This document shows, piece after piece, positions 33,678 to 43,968 of a DNA stretch of 64,000 nucleotides (position 1 is its first letter; each line of letters starts with the position of its first letter). The stretch is taken from NCBI GenBank assembly GCA_038503065.1, contig JBCAMK010000011.1:744001-808000 (forward strand), written 5' to 3'. The notes below the pieces were generated by a model. The model was not told the DNA's origin. It saw nothing but the letters and a program-made list of their open reading frames with translations, and searched no databases. Position numbers and translations under genes: made by a program. Source of the DNA: Paragyromitra xinjiangensis. Its lineage: Eukaryota > Ascomycota > Pezizomycetes > Pezizales > Discinaceae.

Positions 33678-34541
33678 TCAATAATGAATTTCATCTTCAT
33701 GCTGTTCAAGACCTCTCGCAGTCTTACAGTCCTTCTCACAGTACCTACAGATGTTGTGATTTGGTGAATTATCGTAATGAATTCGGAGAGCCCATTGGGT
33801 TAAGAAATCCTCGTTGCAGCGCTGACAGTAATTGTGCTCCTGGCTTTGGACGTAGTGCTCCTTCAGCCCAACCCAGGTCGGGAAGTCGCTATCGCATGGT
33901 TTACAGATGTGATGGTGCATTGAGCTATCGTAGTGTTGCTGAAGACTTCTGGTGGAATCGAAATCTCTGCCGCAGCGCTGGCAGTAGTCGTGCTCACTGC
34001 TCTGAACAAAATGTTCCCGCAACCCATCTTGCGTAGCGAAGTCTCTCCCGCATGGCGCGCATCTATGGTGTTGCGGCGAATTATCATAGTGACTTTGCAG
34101 GCCTCCACGAGAGTTAAAATGCTGATCACAGCGCTGACAGTAATCGTGTTTCCGGCTTTGGACGTAGTGTTCCTTCAACCCATTCCAGGTGGTAAAGTCG
34201 TCAACGCAGGACTTACATAGCCAGTGTTTGTTAGAGTCGTTCTTATGATAAATGAGGCCGATACGTGACTCAAAGTGCTTGTCGCAACGTTGACAATAGG
34301 CATGCTTTTTAGGGCTATGGACGAAATGTGCCGTGAGCGCTTCAGGTCTCTTGAAGTCCATGTTGCAGGTATCGCATATATTATGCCTTCCCGAGTCTCT
34401 CCGGTGCTGGTTTATGGCCTGCGTGGAGTTGAAGACAACGGAACAGCGCTTGCAGTACTCATGACTATCTGAGTTCATCCAGTGCTGACGGAGAGCACGA
34501 CCATCCAGGAAGTCTCGGTCGCATCGGCCGCACTCGAACAT
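33678..34541 (-). CDS. C2H2 zinc-finger array protein built from two-finger repeats
   Basis: Single exon, 287 aa, eleven fingers and almost nothing else. Fingers follow C-x2-C-x12-H-x6-H and the next finger's first Cys comes just two residues later, so there is no linker. Fingers alternate: one class reads YCQRC...F, the other C-K/A-P/S-C...DF. The unit GL(K/R)EH(Y/F)VQS recurs at residues 121, 173 and 225, exactly 52 residues (156 bp) apart, with degenerate neighbours at 68 and 277. This points to growth by duplication of finger pairs. The odd/even alternation resembles the first half of the gene at 29139, so the two are probably paralogues. Spacing is closer to U1/JAZ-type (RNA-binding) fingers than to TFIIIA type. 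Function unknown. Confidence 0.87.
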   Translation of the reverse strand: MFECGRCDRDFLDGRALRQHWMNSDSHEYCKRCSVVFNSTQAINQHRRDSGRHNICDTCNMDFKRPEALTAHFVHSPKKHAYCQRCDKHFESRIGLIYHKNDSNKHWLCKSCVDDFTTWNGLKEHYVQSRKHDYCQRCDQHFNSRGGLQSHYDNSPQHHRCAPCGRDFATQDGLREHFVQSSEHDYCQRCGRDFDSTRSLQQHYDSSMHHHICKPCDSDFPTWVGLKEHYVQSQEHNYCQRCNEDFLTQWALRIHYDNSPNHNICRYCEKDCKTARGLEQHEDEIHY

Positions 34542-35271
34542 ACTTCGTTTGTTTCGGTGTGGACAAAAGGGACGAGTGCGCCAATCTGCGTCTTTGTGAT
34601 GTGAGATGGGATGGCTAAATGAACAAAATACGCAGGTCCTAGCGCTAATAAGCGAATGAATTTACGAGATGTACAAAGGAATTTGACGAACCGAAGGGAA
34701 TTCCAACAAACCCGAGATCACAATACCAGCGGTGCTGGTTGTCGGAAGTTTTTCATTGGAGAGGTAATACAGAGGATGGGAATGAGGAGATATAAATATG
34801 ATGGAGCTCGGATACTTAGTTAGGCTTCCCAAGTTGCTACACACCACACTAGCGAGTAGCTTGGCAAGGCATCCATCACGATACCCTAAAAGTAATTTAG
34901 TTCGTAACTAGCATTTAATTACAAAGACGAATATGAAACCTGCAGCAGTTCTTATCACACTGGCATTTATGCAAATCTTCCCTTGCACACGACCAAAATT
35001 TGCCAAACATATCGGAACAAGAGCAGCAGATGCACGTATTTAACGTACGGGCATCCGGCATCTTCAAAATTAGGGCTAATATATTTATTACGTATCTATC
35101 AGCAGTAGGGTCAATTGTTCTTGACATCCGCATAGGACCTTCTGGTAAAATACGATGCATTCCTACATTCCATCTCGATGGCTCCCGAATCCCGGCAACA
35201 TGCCAAAACGCTAAAGACTCGAGAGTATTAACTAGGGAGGTTTCCTTGAAAAAGTTTCAGTAAGTTTAGAT
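34542..35271. other. Upstream region of the C2H2 gene, no gene seen
   Basis: Probable promoter of the minus-strand zinc-finger gene. The overlapping open frames on both strands at 34915-35263 show no domain and are mutually exclusive shadows. Confidence 0.35.
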
Positions 35272-35593
35272 GTTGGCGCCGGAAATAAGAGGCGTCTCGA
35301 TATTCTAATTGTCAAATATACCACTTTCAAAATGTACCTTCTTTGGGAACAGTACCTTTCGTATATGCCTTTGTTCCCTTAATATGATCAGTACCTAGCG
35401 TTGTTTGGGTTTGGGGAATATACCAAATAGTACTAGGAGGTCAGCGGCGCCCGAAGTATGGTTATTGATATTGGTTGAAGGCTGTATATAAAGAGGGGGT
35501 CTATGCTCTCCCTCTTTCCCTACTTATTAATAGCCATTACTTGCAAGCTACCCTCAAATATTTTATAATAACAGCAAAGCAACTTATCTATCT
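35272..35593. repeat. Possible solo-LTR-like sequence
   Basis: Starts TGTTGGCGCC and ends near GTGATAACA. About two thirds of the way in there is a TATATAAAG box, followed by an AT-rich, poly-adenylation-like tail. This order resembles a fungal LTR. I found no flanking target duplication and no second copy here, so the call is weak. Confidence 0.25.
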
Positions 35594-36185
35594 TGTGATA
35601 ACAGTAATACAATTTGAGGAGACGAGTGATAGCTCATGAAAAAGAGGCCATATTTTGTCGCCTGACGAGACTAGCTTAGGCAGCAATGTGATTGAAGGCT
35701 CAACTAGTGCGTATGCAAAGGCCTTAGTGCCTCACCTGTATCTTACACATGACCTGATGTATGGCCTGATTTTTTTCTAGGTGCATGTATTTGCTTTTTA
35801 CTGACCCCAGACGTACAACCTCCGTTTTGTTTAATACCTAGGTATCTGGAGATAGCAAAGTACATGCATGCGTGAGCAAATTAGCATCGAGTTTTTTATT
35901 TCAGAGAAACAGCCACGTCAGGGGATCAACAGATACCCCATCGGGCTTTGTGTTGCACCGACGGACTGACTATTTCATGGCGATGTCTTGGGGTTCCAAT
36001 TGCTCAACCCCAACTTCTCGTAGGCCTGGGCTTGAACTTCAACCTTAGTGATCATTGTACGTACATACAATATGTGGTGTGGGCGAGTGACAAGTCGGCG
36101 GATAGGTGTGAGTAATTGGTCACGTACAGACGAACGATTGAATCTGCGACGCTAACTAGATCGTAGATATAAACTATTGTAATTA

Positions 36186-36358
36186 CAGTAGAGTCTCGAT
36201 ATAAGCATCCTCGATATAAGCATATTCTCGCTATAAGCATACGGTTCGGCGGTCCCGTTTCCACTTACACACATAAAGTCTACCTCGATCTAAGCATAGC
36301 CTCGATATAAACATACATTTTCTGGTCCCGAGCGTATGCTTATATCGAGACTCTACTG
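36186..36358. mobile_element. Pogo-type MITE, family A copy 1
   Basis: 173-bp element with perfect 23-bp inverted ends beginning CAGTAGAGTCTCGATATAAG, flanked on both sides by TA. The motif CTCGATATAAGCAT is repeated inside the left end (at about 36193, 36211 and, changed, 36228). The CAGT...CTCGATATAA end resembles pogo/Tigger-type termini. No coding capacity. It shares ends and interior with the element at 56292 in the opposite orientation. Confidence 0.88.
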
Positions 36359-36853
36359 TATCACTTACTTTAAGCAGGTAAGTGGTGGCCTTTTAGGATT
36401 CTCTATCTTCTCGAGCCTAACCTTGATCCTACTTCTTAGCCTTGGATTCTACGAGCTCATGCCCTATGGGTCGAGTTGGCTCGAGCCCAAGTTCAGGCTT
36501 GAGCTGAGCGATGTTATAGATACCACTACTATTCCGCTAATTATCTCCTCTAGACTGTAACGAATTTGCATCTTGTGGGTACATAAAACCTTTGCCCCAC
36601 GTGAGTAAACAATTCAAAGAATACCGCCGAGAAACCAAAACCTTCTTTCTCTCTCTCAAACAACAAGTCGATATTATACAAATCAAAACGAGAAGAATAT
36701 ATTGTCACAAATATGAAGTAAGAGGTCTATTACCCGTCAATGACCACTCCCAACCTCACCAAAAGAGATGGTATCCTCAACCTGTATAGTTACTGGAAAT
36801 TACACAGAGAATTCATAATATTCGTCCAAGAAAGAATAATTAACTTGGAAGTT

Positions 36854-38230
36854 TTAAGGACCTCCAGCACCAACAATCTTTAACCCCAATGGATCTCCGG
36901 AATAGGCCAACCAATACTTACTCGGATGCCATGCAACATTAGGAACCGGATGATTTGTAGGAATTGTATGGACTGTCTCGCCAGTATCTAGATTTGCCTA
37001 GATCGGACCAATTTCTTGGTTAGTTCTCTGGGTATACACAATAAAGTGGCAGCATATGGACTCACGATATCGATATTAACAGCACCCGGTTCGTCGCTTC
37101 CTGCGCAGATGTATGCGCCATCGAATGAATAACTTAAGTTCCTAATAGGACTTTCCATGTCCCTCAAGGTGCGTTGACAAATCCATTCTTTAGTGTCCCA
37201 AATGCTCACCACGGCGTCACTTCCACCGACTGCAAGAGTTGATCCACGAGGGTCAAGTTCTAAGCAAAAGGCGCCTGACGAATGAGCTTCGACAGTGTAG
37301 ACATGTTCTAGAGACGGCCAGTCACGGAGCACAACGTGGCCTTGGCCAGTGGTGAGGAGCAGAGTATCACCAGCGTGGGAAAATATGATTTGATTTGTCT
37401 GGGTTCCTTCCTTGTGGGTCTTAAGGATTTGGGAAGTGTTGCGAGGATCGATAAAGTGTATTTTATCATCCTGCGTAAGGCTTTAGTAAAATGGCTAGAC
37501 GCTCAAAACCTAAGTAAATTGATTGCACCTTAGTCCCTACTGCCACGACAGATCCTTCAGGGTGATATGCCAAACTGATATTTTCGCCGTTAGTTGAAGT
37601 GATTGCCAGACATTTGTTACCTGTTCAGCCCAGAATTCCCGTTAGTATACGAAAGAAACCAAAACTCTTCAACATCATCACTCACTCCTGTAGTCCCAAA
37701 ACCTGACCATTCCGTCACCCCCACAACTAACCAACTTATCTGCATGAGTTGGGTCCCATGCAACCCTATCGACACCCATAGTGTGTCCCTTGAGCTCAGT
37801 GCTGTTACGTATCTCTGGCTTATCAGGATTCCACACCCGGACCATCTTATCGGTCAACCCACACGCTATTCTGTTCCCTAGGATGTTCCATGCGATTGAG
37901 CGGATAGAGGTGTGAGAATGGTTGCTAGATCTGTGTTCCCGATACTCTTTGGTTTTTAGACTAGCGAAAAATTGGGGTGCTGAATCAAGCTTGGTCAGTC
38001 CTAGCAGTAGTATGAATAGAGACAGGTATATTCGACATTTGTTGTGAAGAATTTGAGGGAGGCGAGAGCGAGAAGAATGGTATCACGAAGAAAAGGGGAG
38101 ACACACCGTCCGCTGGAAGGACAGGAGTAAGGTAGGCGATAGGAGAACGCATGCTATTCCGAGGATAGTGATAGCTGTTCATCCTTAATTGATTGGAAGT
38201 ACGGGTACGGGTATAGGAAGCATCAGACAT
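36854..38230 (-). CDS. TEX1: THO complex subunit Tex1 (THOC3-like WD-repeat)
   Basis: WD40 subunit of THO/TREX, coupling transcription to mRNP assembly and export. Exons 38230-38107, 37979-37686, 37620-37529, 37470-37066 and 36997-36854; all phases close to 352 aa. Recognisable stretches: APQFFASLKTKEYREH near the N-terminus, then blades with SIRSIAWNILGNRIACGLTD, VDRVAWDPTHADKLVSCGGD, YHPEGSVVAVGTK/DDKIHF, TNQIIFSHAGDTLLLTTGQG, AFCLELDPRGSTLAVGGSDA, and the end PNVAWHPSKYWLAYSGD. The first 40 residues are Ser/Arg/Tyr-rich and probably disordered. The left MITE copy lies about 500 bp beyond its 3' end. Confidence 0.92.
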
Positions 38231-39052
38231 GATGAAAGGAGGATGAAGGAGGAAAACAAGGCAGCGATATAATTGACGGATAGTATGAATGGGATGGATG
38301 GACGATGGAATGTATGGGGATTCGAGGGAGGGGGGGTGGTGGTTGGTGGTGGCAGAGCAAAGGATAAAGAAACTGGAGGCTTTCTGCAGGCTCACCTCTC
38401 TCTTTGGGCCAAAGCTTGCGAGGAGGAGGAGGAGGAACCATCGTGGATGCCACCGACACGCGACAAGTGTGTATTTTATGCTAGTGGGTAGCTGGCGCAG
38501 ATGCACAGAGTTGATCTGCTGATGCTTCGTGATGCTCCTGGAGCTCTATCGGGTACTTCAGTGTCGGGTCGTTTGCGAGCAAGTGCGGCTCTTGAGCTTC
38601 GCGTTCTATCGCCCAGCGTGTAGTCGTCAAGATGCAAGCCAAGCATTAGAAACACGACTGAACATGGAAGGGTCACACAAAGCTGGTTGCGCTTTTACTC
38701 AACATCCAGCATCTACAACATGCGCCCTATAAAAACATGGTTTCTATATCCACCCTGCATTATGGAAGGTCTGGGACCGGATCTGATTGCGCTCATTCTC
38801 GAAACATGTGCGCCTTGTGTATGGGTGAGAATAGCCATTTCTCACTTCATTTTTTCCCTTAGTAACTAAAACATTTGGTGGGCAACATTAGATCAAGTGT
38901 AGTGAAGCGAAAAGTTACTCTATGGACTAAAAAAAGGTCCAGGAAATATTATACAGCACAATCCTCGAACGCCGGTGGCCTGAGAATTTCCACATCGGAA
39001 ACCTTTTACAGCAAAAAACAAAAAAAAATTGACTCGATCCCACAGCACGTGC
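38231..39052. other. TEX1 promoter / MED10 3' flank
   Basis: About 820 bp without a gene. Open frames overlapping the TEX1 5' end on both strands have no recognisable content. Confidence 0.4.
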
Positions 39053-39664
39053 TTACGCAGTGCCACCGTTCTGACCTCCCCCAGTTCCCTCAACCCTCAA
39101 TTGCGATGTTTTCCTTCGTCCCCCGGTTCCCTCAATAACCTCCTCCACCTTCTCCTTCAGCTCTGGAAATGATATTTTGATTTGTTCTGCAAGAACATCC
39201 CTGAAATCCCGGTATGCCTCCATTTTGCCCTTCATAAATTGGTTTTGTTTGATAACAATCTCGACGAATTCACGCGTATAGATGTCTGGGTTGCGTCCAT
39301 CCTCGATATACTGTATGACCTCACGGGGGACCGCGACCTCCGTAGGAAGCTTTTTGGCGGATGAATCGAGAGTCTGGTATTGCTGCGATAGTTTACTTCT
39401 GTTGACGGACGATCGGTCAGCATACAAAGTTTTGAATACAGGAATGTCGAGAGGATTCGAAATCGCACATTTGGTTCGCGAGAACATCGGTAGATTCTGG
39501 CCCTTGGTAACCATAGACGCCAACACTAATTTCGTAGAGAGTCTCAATCACCTTACGAAGATGGTCTAGAAGATGGATATTAGCGATGGGGGCGAGCGGT
39601 AGACATTCCTTGCGGTAAACTTGCCCTCGACATTCTTAAGGGAGTCGTTTGGTGGAGGTGCCAT
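39053..39664 (-). CDS. NUT2: Mediator complex subunit 10 (Med10/Nut2)
   Basis: Middle-module subunit of the Mediator co-activator of RNA polymerase II. Exons 39664-39625, 39565-39469 and 39398-39053 give 160 aa. Signature: DHLRKVIETLYEISVGVYGY, then QGPES in exon 2, and the conserved block IQYIEDGRNPDIYTREFVE, then FMKGKMEAYRDFRDVLAEQI in exon 3. The first intron has a GCAAGT donor: only the GC-AG splice at 39624/39566 restores the frame (phase 1), while nearby GT dinucleotides give a wrong phase or a stop. The C-terminus is Gly-rich. Confidence 0.92.
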
Positions 39665-40761
39665 GGTTGGAGAGCGGCAAATGAGGAGCTTTGCCTTGTG
39701 TTGTTGCGTTATGAGATGGATGAGATGAGCTGTTGGATTGCGCCAGGCCTAGTTGGAGTTAGTGTGGTTGCTATGGACTTTGCGGCTGCAAAAAATTGAT
39801 GCCCTAGCCCTACTTATAGGCAAACACTTCTTGATACCAGCGTTCTCGACAGGTAGGTGGTTCTTCCCCGAGTAGATTTGGTCTGTGTTGTAGATATCTT
39901 TTCGGATCAAATTTCAAATGGATTCTCCGAAATATAAAGGTTGGGGGAGTCAAACTCCATAGTAATTTATCCATCTGTACCATCTCATTCCCAATCTGTT
40001 TTTTTCGGAGTTATTACTCAAAATTATCAAATATAGTATATAATTAGAGGAAATATACTGAACGCCTGAATAAGTATATGCAGTAGGCTTGGATTGGTCA
40101 CATCATATATGCGTTGTGAAACACTAAAGCTGGAACGTCTTCCTTCCTATACGTAAGAAAAGGAATAGAAAGTGGTTCCGACCCCAATGGCATTAGCTTA
40201 GGAAGCGGAAACAACGATTGAGCTTCCTTAATTTTATTATGGTCGTTAAAACCTATCGACATCAAAATCACTGCTTGGTGGCCGCGTGCCTACAACGGCC
40301 ACTCACGCACATAGACTCCAAACGTTACTAGTATTGCAGGCCTACTACTGTTGCTTACTTTAATCTCATATCATCTCCGGTTTCTTGCCTCATCGGGGGT
40401 GGGGGCGGGTTATTAGAGGTTTCTGGCGAGGAGTGCAGGTGGTTTGTGCTTCGTTTACGCATCATTGCAATTTGCATTCAATATCCATGGCCTAAAAATC
40501 GTAATCCCAAGTTCACCTGTGCGGAATAAAGGTGAACTAAGACTTTATGAGAATTGCTTCGCCTAGAAAGAAAAAAAATTCACGCCTATACCGAGACCCT
40601 GGGGCGGGAAGTGAAGTGGCCAGATGCTGTCGTCTAGCACCGTAAACAATAGTGAGGTTCGTTATCCGAAAGTCCCAGAGTATGGAGCTTAGATGGGTTT
40701 CGTGGTTATCTACTGCGTTCATTATATTTGCAAGATCTGATTCTATAGCCATATCTCAATC
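39665..40761. other. Intergenic MED10 / PLP1, no gene seen
   Basis: About 1.1 kb, including the MED10 promoter and the 3' flank of the next gene. No open frame with support. Confidence 0.4.
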
Positions 40762-41562
40762 TCAATCCCAATCGTCATCGTCATCGCTCTCCATCTTTTT
40801 CGTCTTAAAGATCCCTCCTGTAATTCTTCCACTGTTCTCTATTTTAGCTCTTTGGAGGACGCCACATGCTAGAAGCCTATTCTCAAGCATCGCGGTACTA
40901 AAATTGTCCGTGTTTCCCAACTCCGCAAAGCCCTCGATCCTGTCCACACTTTTCCCATCGATGAATGAGATCACACAAGGTAGAACGACGATCTTCAGCC
41001 TCTCTACCAAGAATGGTGCATTCTCAACGCTGATTCGCGTGAAACGGGTATCGAAATGCTTAGGTGCCAGTGTAGAGAGATGTGTGTCCATGATCTGACA
41101 CCGCCGAAAGTCTGGATGGAAGAAGTGGATGATGGCATACTTGGTTGAACTATTTGTCTCAATTGATTAGCTGTTGTTCTACCGAAGCTCTATTCCAAAT
41201 TGCAGGCTGGAGGGTTAGGTGGGAGTTTAGTATCTCCTCAAAGACATACGTTGTATAGTCCATAACCTCCTTTTCCGATGTCGTTTCCGAATAACCTCCA
41301 TGGCTTTGATCCCGCATCTGTCTCGCCCTCATCATCCTACATTCCACCCATCAATCATTTGCCCTCGAAACCAGAAAGTTCTTCGCTCAGTCGAGTCGTA
41401 CTCATCATGAAGTTGCTGCATTCTTTTCTCCCGAAATGCGTCTAAGGCCGCCTCGTCGTTCTCGAGCTCGTCCAGTAGCTCATCCTCGTTGTCATCCTCA
41501 TCCTGGACATTTGGTCGCTCTTTGTCCAAAACTTTAGCAACCGTAGCATCGAGTTCGCTCAT
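40762..41562 (-). CDS. PLP1: Plp1/TXNDC9-like thioredoxin-fold chaperone cofactor
   Basis: Phosducin-like family cofactor that modulates CCT folding of tubulin and actin. Exons 41562-41402, 41336-41250 and 41149-40762; phases close to 211 aa. The N-terminus is acidic. The conserved entry motif is RDQSHGGYSETTSEKEVMD, then the thioredoxin fold: KYAIIHFFHPDFRRCQIMD, HLSTLAPKHFDTRFTRISVE and FLVERLKIVVLPCV, then DGKSVDRIEGFAELGNTDNF. The redox CxxC is lost (only RRC remains), as is normal for TXNDC9. The C-terminus ends in an acidic DDDDDWD. It is divergent from the gene at 41768 with only 205 bp between start codons. Confidence 0.92.
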
Positions 41563-41767
41563 TTTTGTTGGGAATTGAGGATCCTGGTGGTTTGTGCAGA
41601 TGCTTTAGTCGAGGATCTTGAAGGCTGGGTTAGGGTTTTTTGCGGGGTAGTGAAGCTCCAAGAAGGTACACAGATGTGGGACGTGCACACGCGAATCTTG
41701 GCGTAAACAACCCTGAAACTGCCTGGAGCATTAACAACTTCACGCCAATAGCTATCATTGATCTAAA

Positions 41768-43309
41768 ATGTCAACTTCAGCGCCTCCACTTCCGCCGTCT
41801 TTCCCACTTCCAGTGGTCTACAGCTCACTCTCTCCCTTCATTCATCCTGTCTCCGAAACACAACAAATTCGGCAATTGGTTACGCAACATCTTACCAACC
41901 TCACTGCTGAGAAGCGAATCACTGACGGCTCTGGAAGTCGGGATGAATTCCAGCGGTTTCTGGACTTCGAGCTTGGGCGAAAGGGTCCTGATTTTGCAGT
42001 TAGGAAAGAGTATCTAGCAGCTCTAAGAGCGAATTATGAAGCTAGGAGAGAATATGAAGCGATTGTTTGCGAGGGAGAAGAGGATGAGGATGAGGACGAA
42101 GATGAGGAGGTAGAGCAAAGACGACGGGAAGCAAGACGGGAAGATGGCTGGTGCGAGGAGTACTTAAATACATTGAAATTGAGAAGACAGCACGAGAGAC
42201 TGGAGCTTCTGAGGGTGTACTTGAACACCGTTTCCAACCCAAACCCGGGGGATCTCGCCGCCGAAGCCGCCGCCAATGGATTCAATGAACCGCCACCTGC
42301 ACCACCGGTTCAATTGACAGCACAAAAGCCAACCATAGGTGTTGGGAGCAGTAACGAAGAGGTCATGGCCGGAGTTGAGCAGATGATATTACGATTGGAG
42401 AAGGAGGTGGTAGGAGCTTACGAAGTGCTCGAGACGGAAAAGATCCGAATACGGGACTTACAAGAAGGAATGAGAGACGGTGCAAAAGGTGGCAAAAAGG
42501 AAGCACTGATAAGAGCTCGAGACACACTGATTTCGTGGATTGAGAGGCAACTGGCGCGGACCACTGCAGGTGGTGAGCTAGGATTAGATGAAGATGGCAC
42601 TAAGGGAGTGAGTGAGGAGAACGAGATTCGAACGGCAGAGCAAGTTGTAGGCAGAATTCACGCTACATACAACGAATATTTAAAGTCCCGAGAAGAGCTG
42701 GTACATGTCCTTGCTTCTGCTTCTTCCAATAACTGGGACCAGCCACTCGTCGTTGATGAGCCCACTACAGCATTCACAGTCCCTGCAGTGATGAGGAAGG
42801 CAATTCCCGCACCATCCACTCTCCAAGTTTTGACAGCAATGGAGCATCTCCTTCCGTTGGCCAAATACCAAAAGTCACTCCTCTCTCAAAAAACACAGCT
42901 TTCTACTGCGCTTTCATCACATCAGAAACGCCTATTATCGCTTCTTGAGTCAATCCTTGAGCAACAATTACGGCCTCCCCCAAACATTGCCGCAGCAACT
43001 ACCTTCCCGTCAATAGAGATGACACGATATCTAGCCGCAGAGTCGAAATCCACCTCGCAAACAGTCTATCGGGCTGTAAATAAGAACATTGTCGATTCCC
43101 GGAAGACGTTGCAAGGTGTGGAAGATGTTTTGTTGGAGGTAGAAAGATTAGTGATTGCTCCAAGGAAAGATAAGGAAGTGGTTAGCAAGATACCAACGGC
43201 AAGAAGGAAGAAAGTAAGGGGGCACAGAGGCGATGAGGAAGAGACTCCCGAGAAAGGATTATGGGGCGCGTTGGGGGGTGGAGTGGGGGTTATTGGTGAC
43301 GGAATTTGA
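41768..43309 (+). CDS. Coiled-coil protein of unknown function
   Basis: Single exon, 513 aa, not recognised. Residues 1-30 are Pro/Ser-rich, and there is an acidic tract at 102-116 (EGEEDEDEDEDEEVE). Around it are helical, charged stretches that look like coiled coil (LRANYEARREYEAIV; RRQHERLELLRVYLNT; ILRLEKEVVGAYEVLETEKI; LLPLAKYQKSLLSQKTQLST). The C-terminus is basic (ARRKKVRG) and then Gly-rich. Domain style suggests a structural subunit of a larger complex, but that is inference. It shares a short divergent promoter with the PLP1 gene. Confidence 0.8.
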   Translation: MSTSAPPLPPSFPLPVVYSSLSPFIHPVSETQQIRQLVTQHLTNLTAEKRITDGSGSRDEFQRFLDFELGRKGPDFAVRKEYLAALRANYEARREYEAIVCEGEEDEDEDEDEEVEQRRREARREDGWCEEYLNTLKLRRQHERLELLRVYLNTVSNPNPGDLAAEAAANGFNEPPPAPPVQLTAQKPTIGVGSSNEEVMAGVEQMILRLEKEVVGAYEVLETEKIRIRDLQEGMRDGAKGGKKEALIRARDTLISWIERQLARTTAGGELGLDEDGTKGVSEENEIRTAEQVVGRIHATYNEYLKSREELVHVLASASSNNWDQPLVVDEPTTAFTVPAVMRKAIPAPSTLQVLTAMEHLLPLAKYQKSLLSQKTQLSTALSSHQKRLLSLLESILEQQLRPPPNIAAATTFPSIEMTRYLAAESKSTSQTVYRAVNKNIVDSRKTLQGVEDVLLEVERLVIAPRKDKEVVSKIPTARRKKVRGHRGDEEETPEKGLWGALGGGVGVIGDGI

Positions 43310-43968
43310 CAGACTCTGGGTTTTTGGTATGGATATTAAGGTACCAGAAAATGGCTGGTACTGTTGAATAACGAAAAATATTACTATGGATACTTCCTTA
43401 AGTTGTAAGTATATGTACTAGTAGGGCCTGCTGGCTTCATGTAATATGGACACTAAATATTAACATCACGAGCCATTACTCAATTGGCTTGGCAGCTTCA
43501 AAGAATACGAGCATGGTTGTGCTATTAGCTCAAATAAAACACTTCCGGGCTCTTTATAACAAGACTAGCATTTTTGGCTATCTCGTCTCCAGCCCATTTT
43601 GCATTATTCCCCCTCACAATTATGACCTAACAGAGATGTGTAAGGTGAGAGCCTTAGCACCTAACCTTAAAGCCAGAAACCAGACAGCTTTCACGCCATA
43701 TTTTTATTATATTAGGAGTACAGGCTTACCTCAGGGGTTTCACTAGAGAGATGAATACCCACAACTTTCTTAAGATTTACAACGTATTCAGTCGCTATGC
43801 AGTGAATTTGTCTCTCGAAAAAGTAACTACAATACTGCGGGACATCTACTAACCCGAACGCCAGACGCCAGGTACTTACACATTCCTCGGATACCTATAA
43901 ATCGAAATTTTAGAAACGAATTGTTAGATAGAGATATCAATAAAAGAGAAATTTAAATTGGGGAAAGA
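43310..43968. other. Convergent intergenic region, possible downstream exon
   Basis: Between two convergent genes. An intron-like 3' end (CTAAC...GATTTATAG at about 43900-43905, minus strand) is followed by 46 open codons, which could be an extra last exon of the membrane protein gene; I see no similarity that decides this. Confidence 0.35.
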
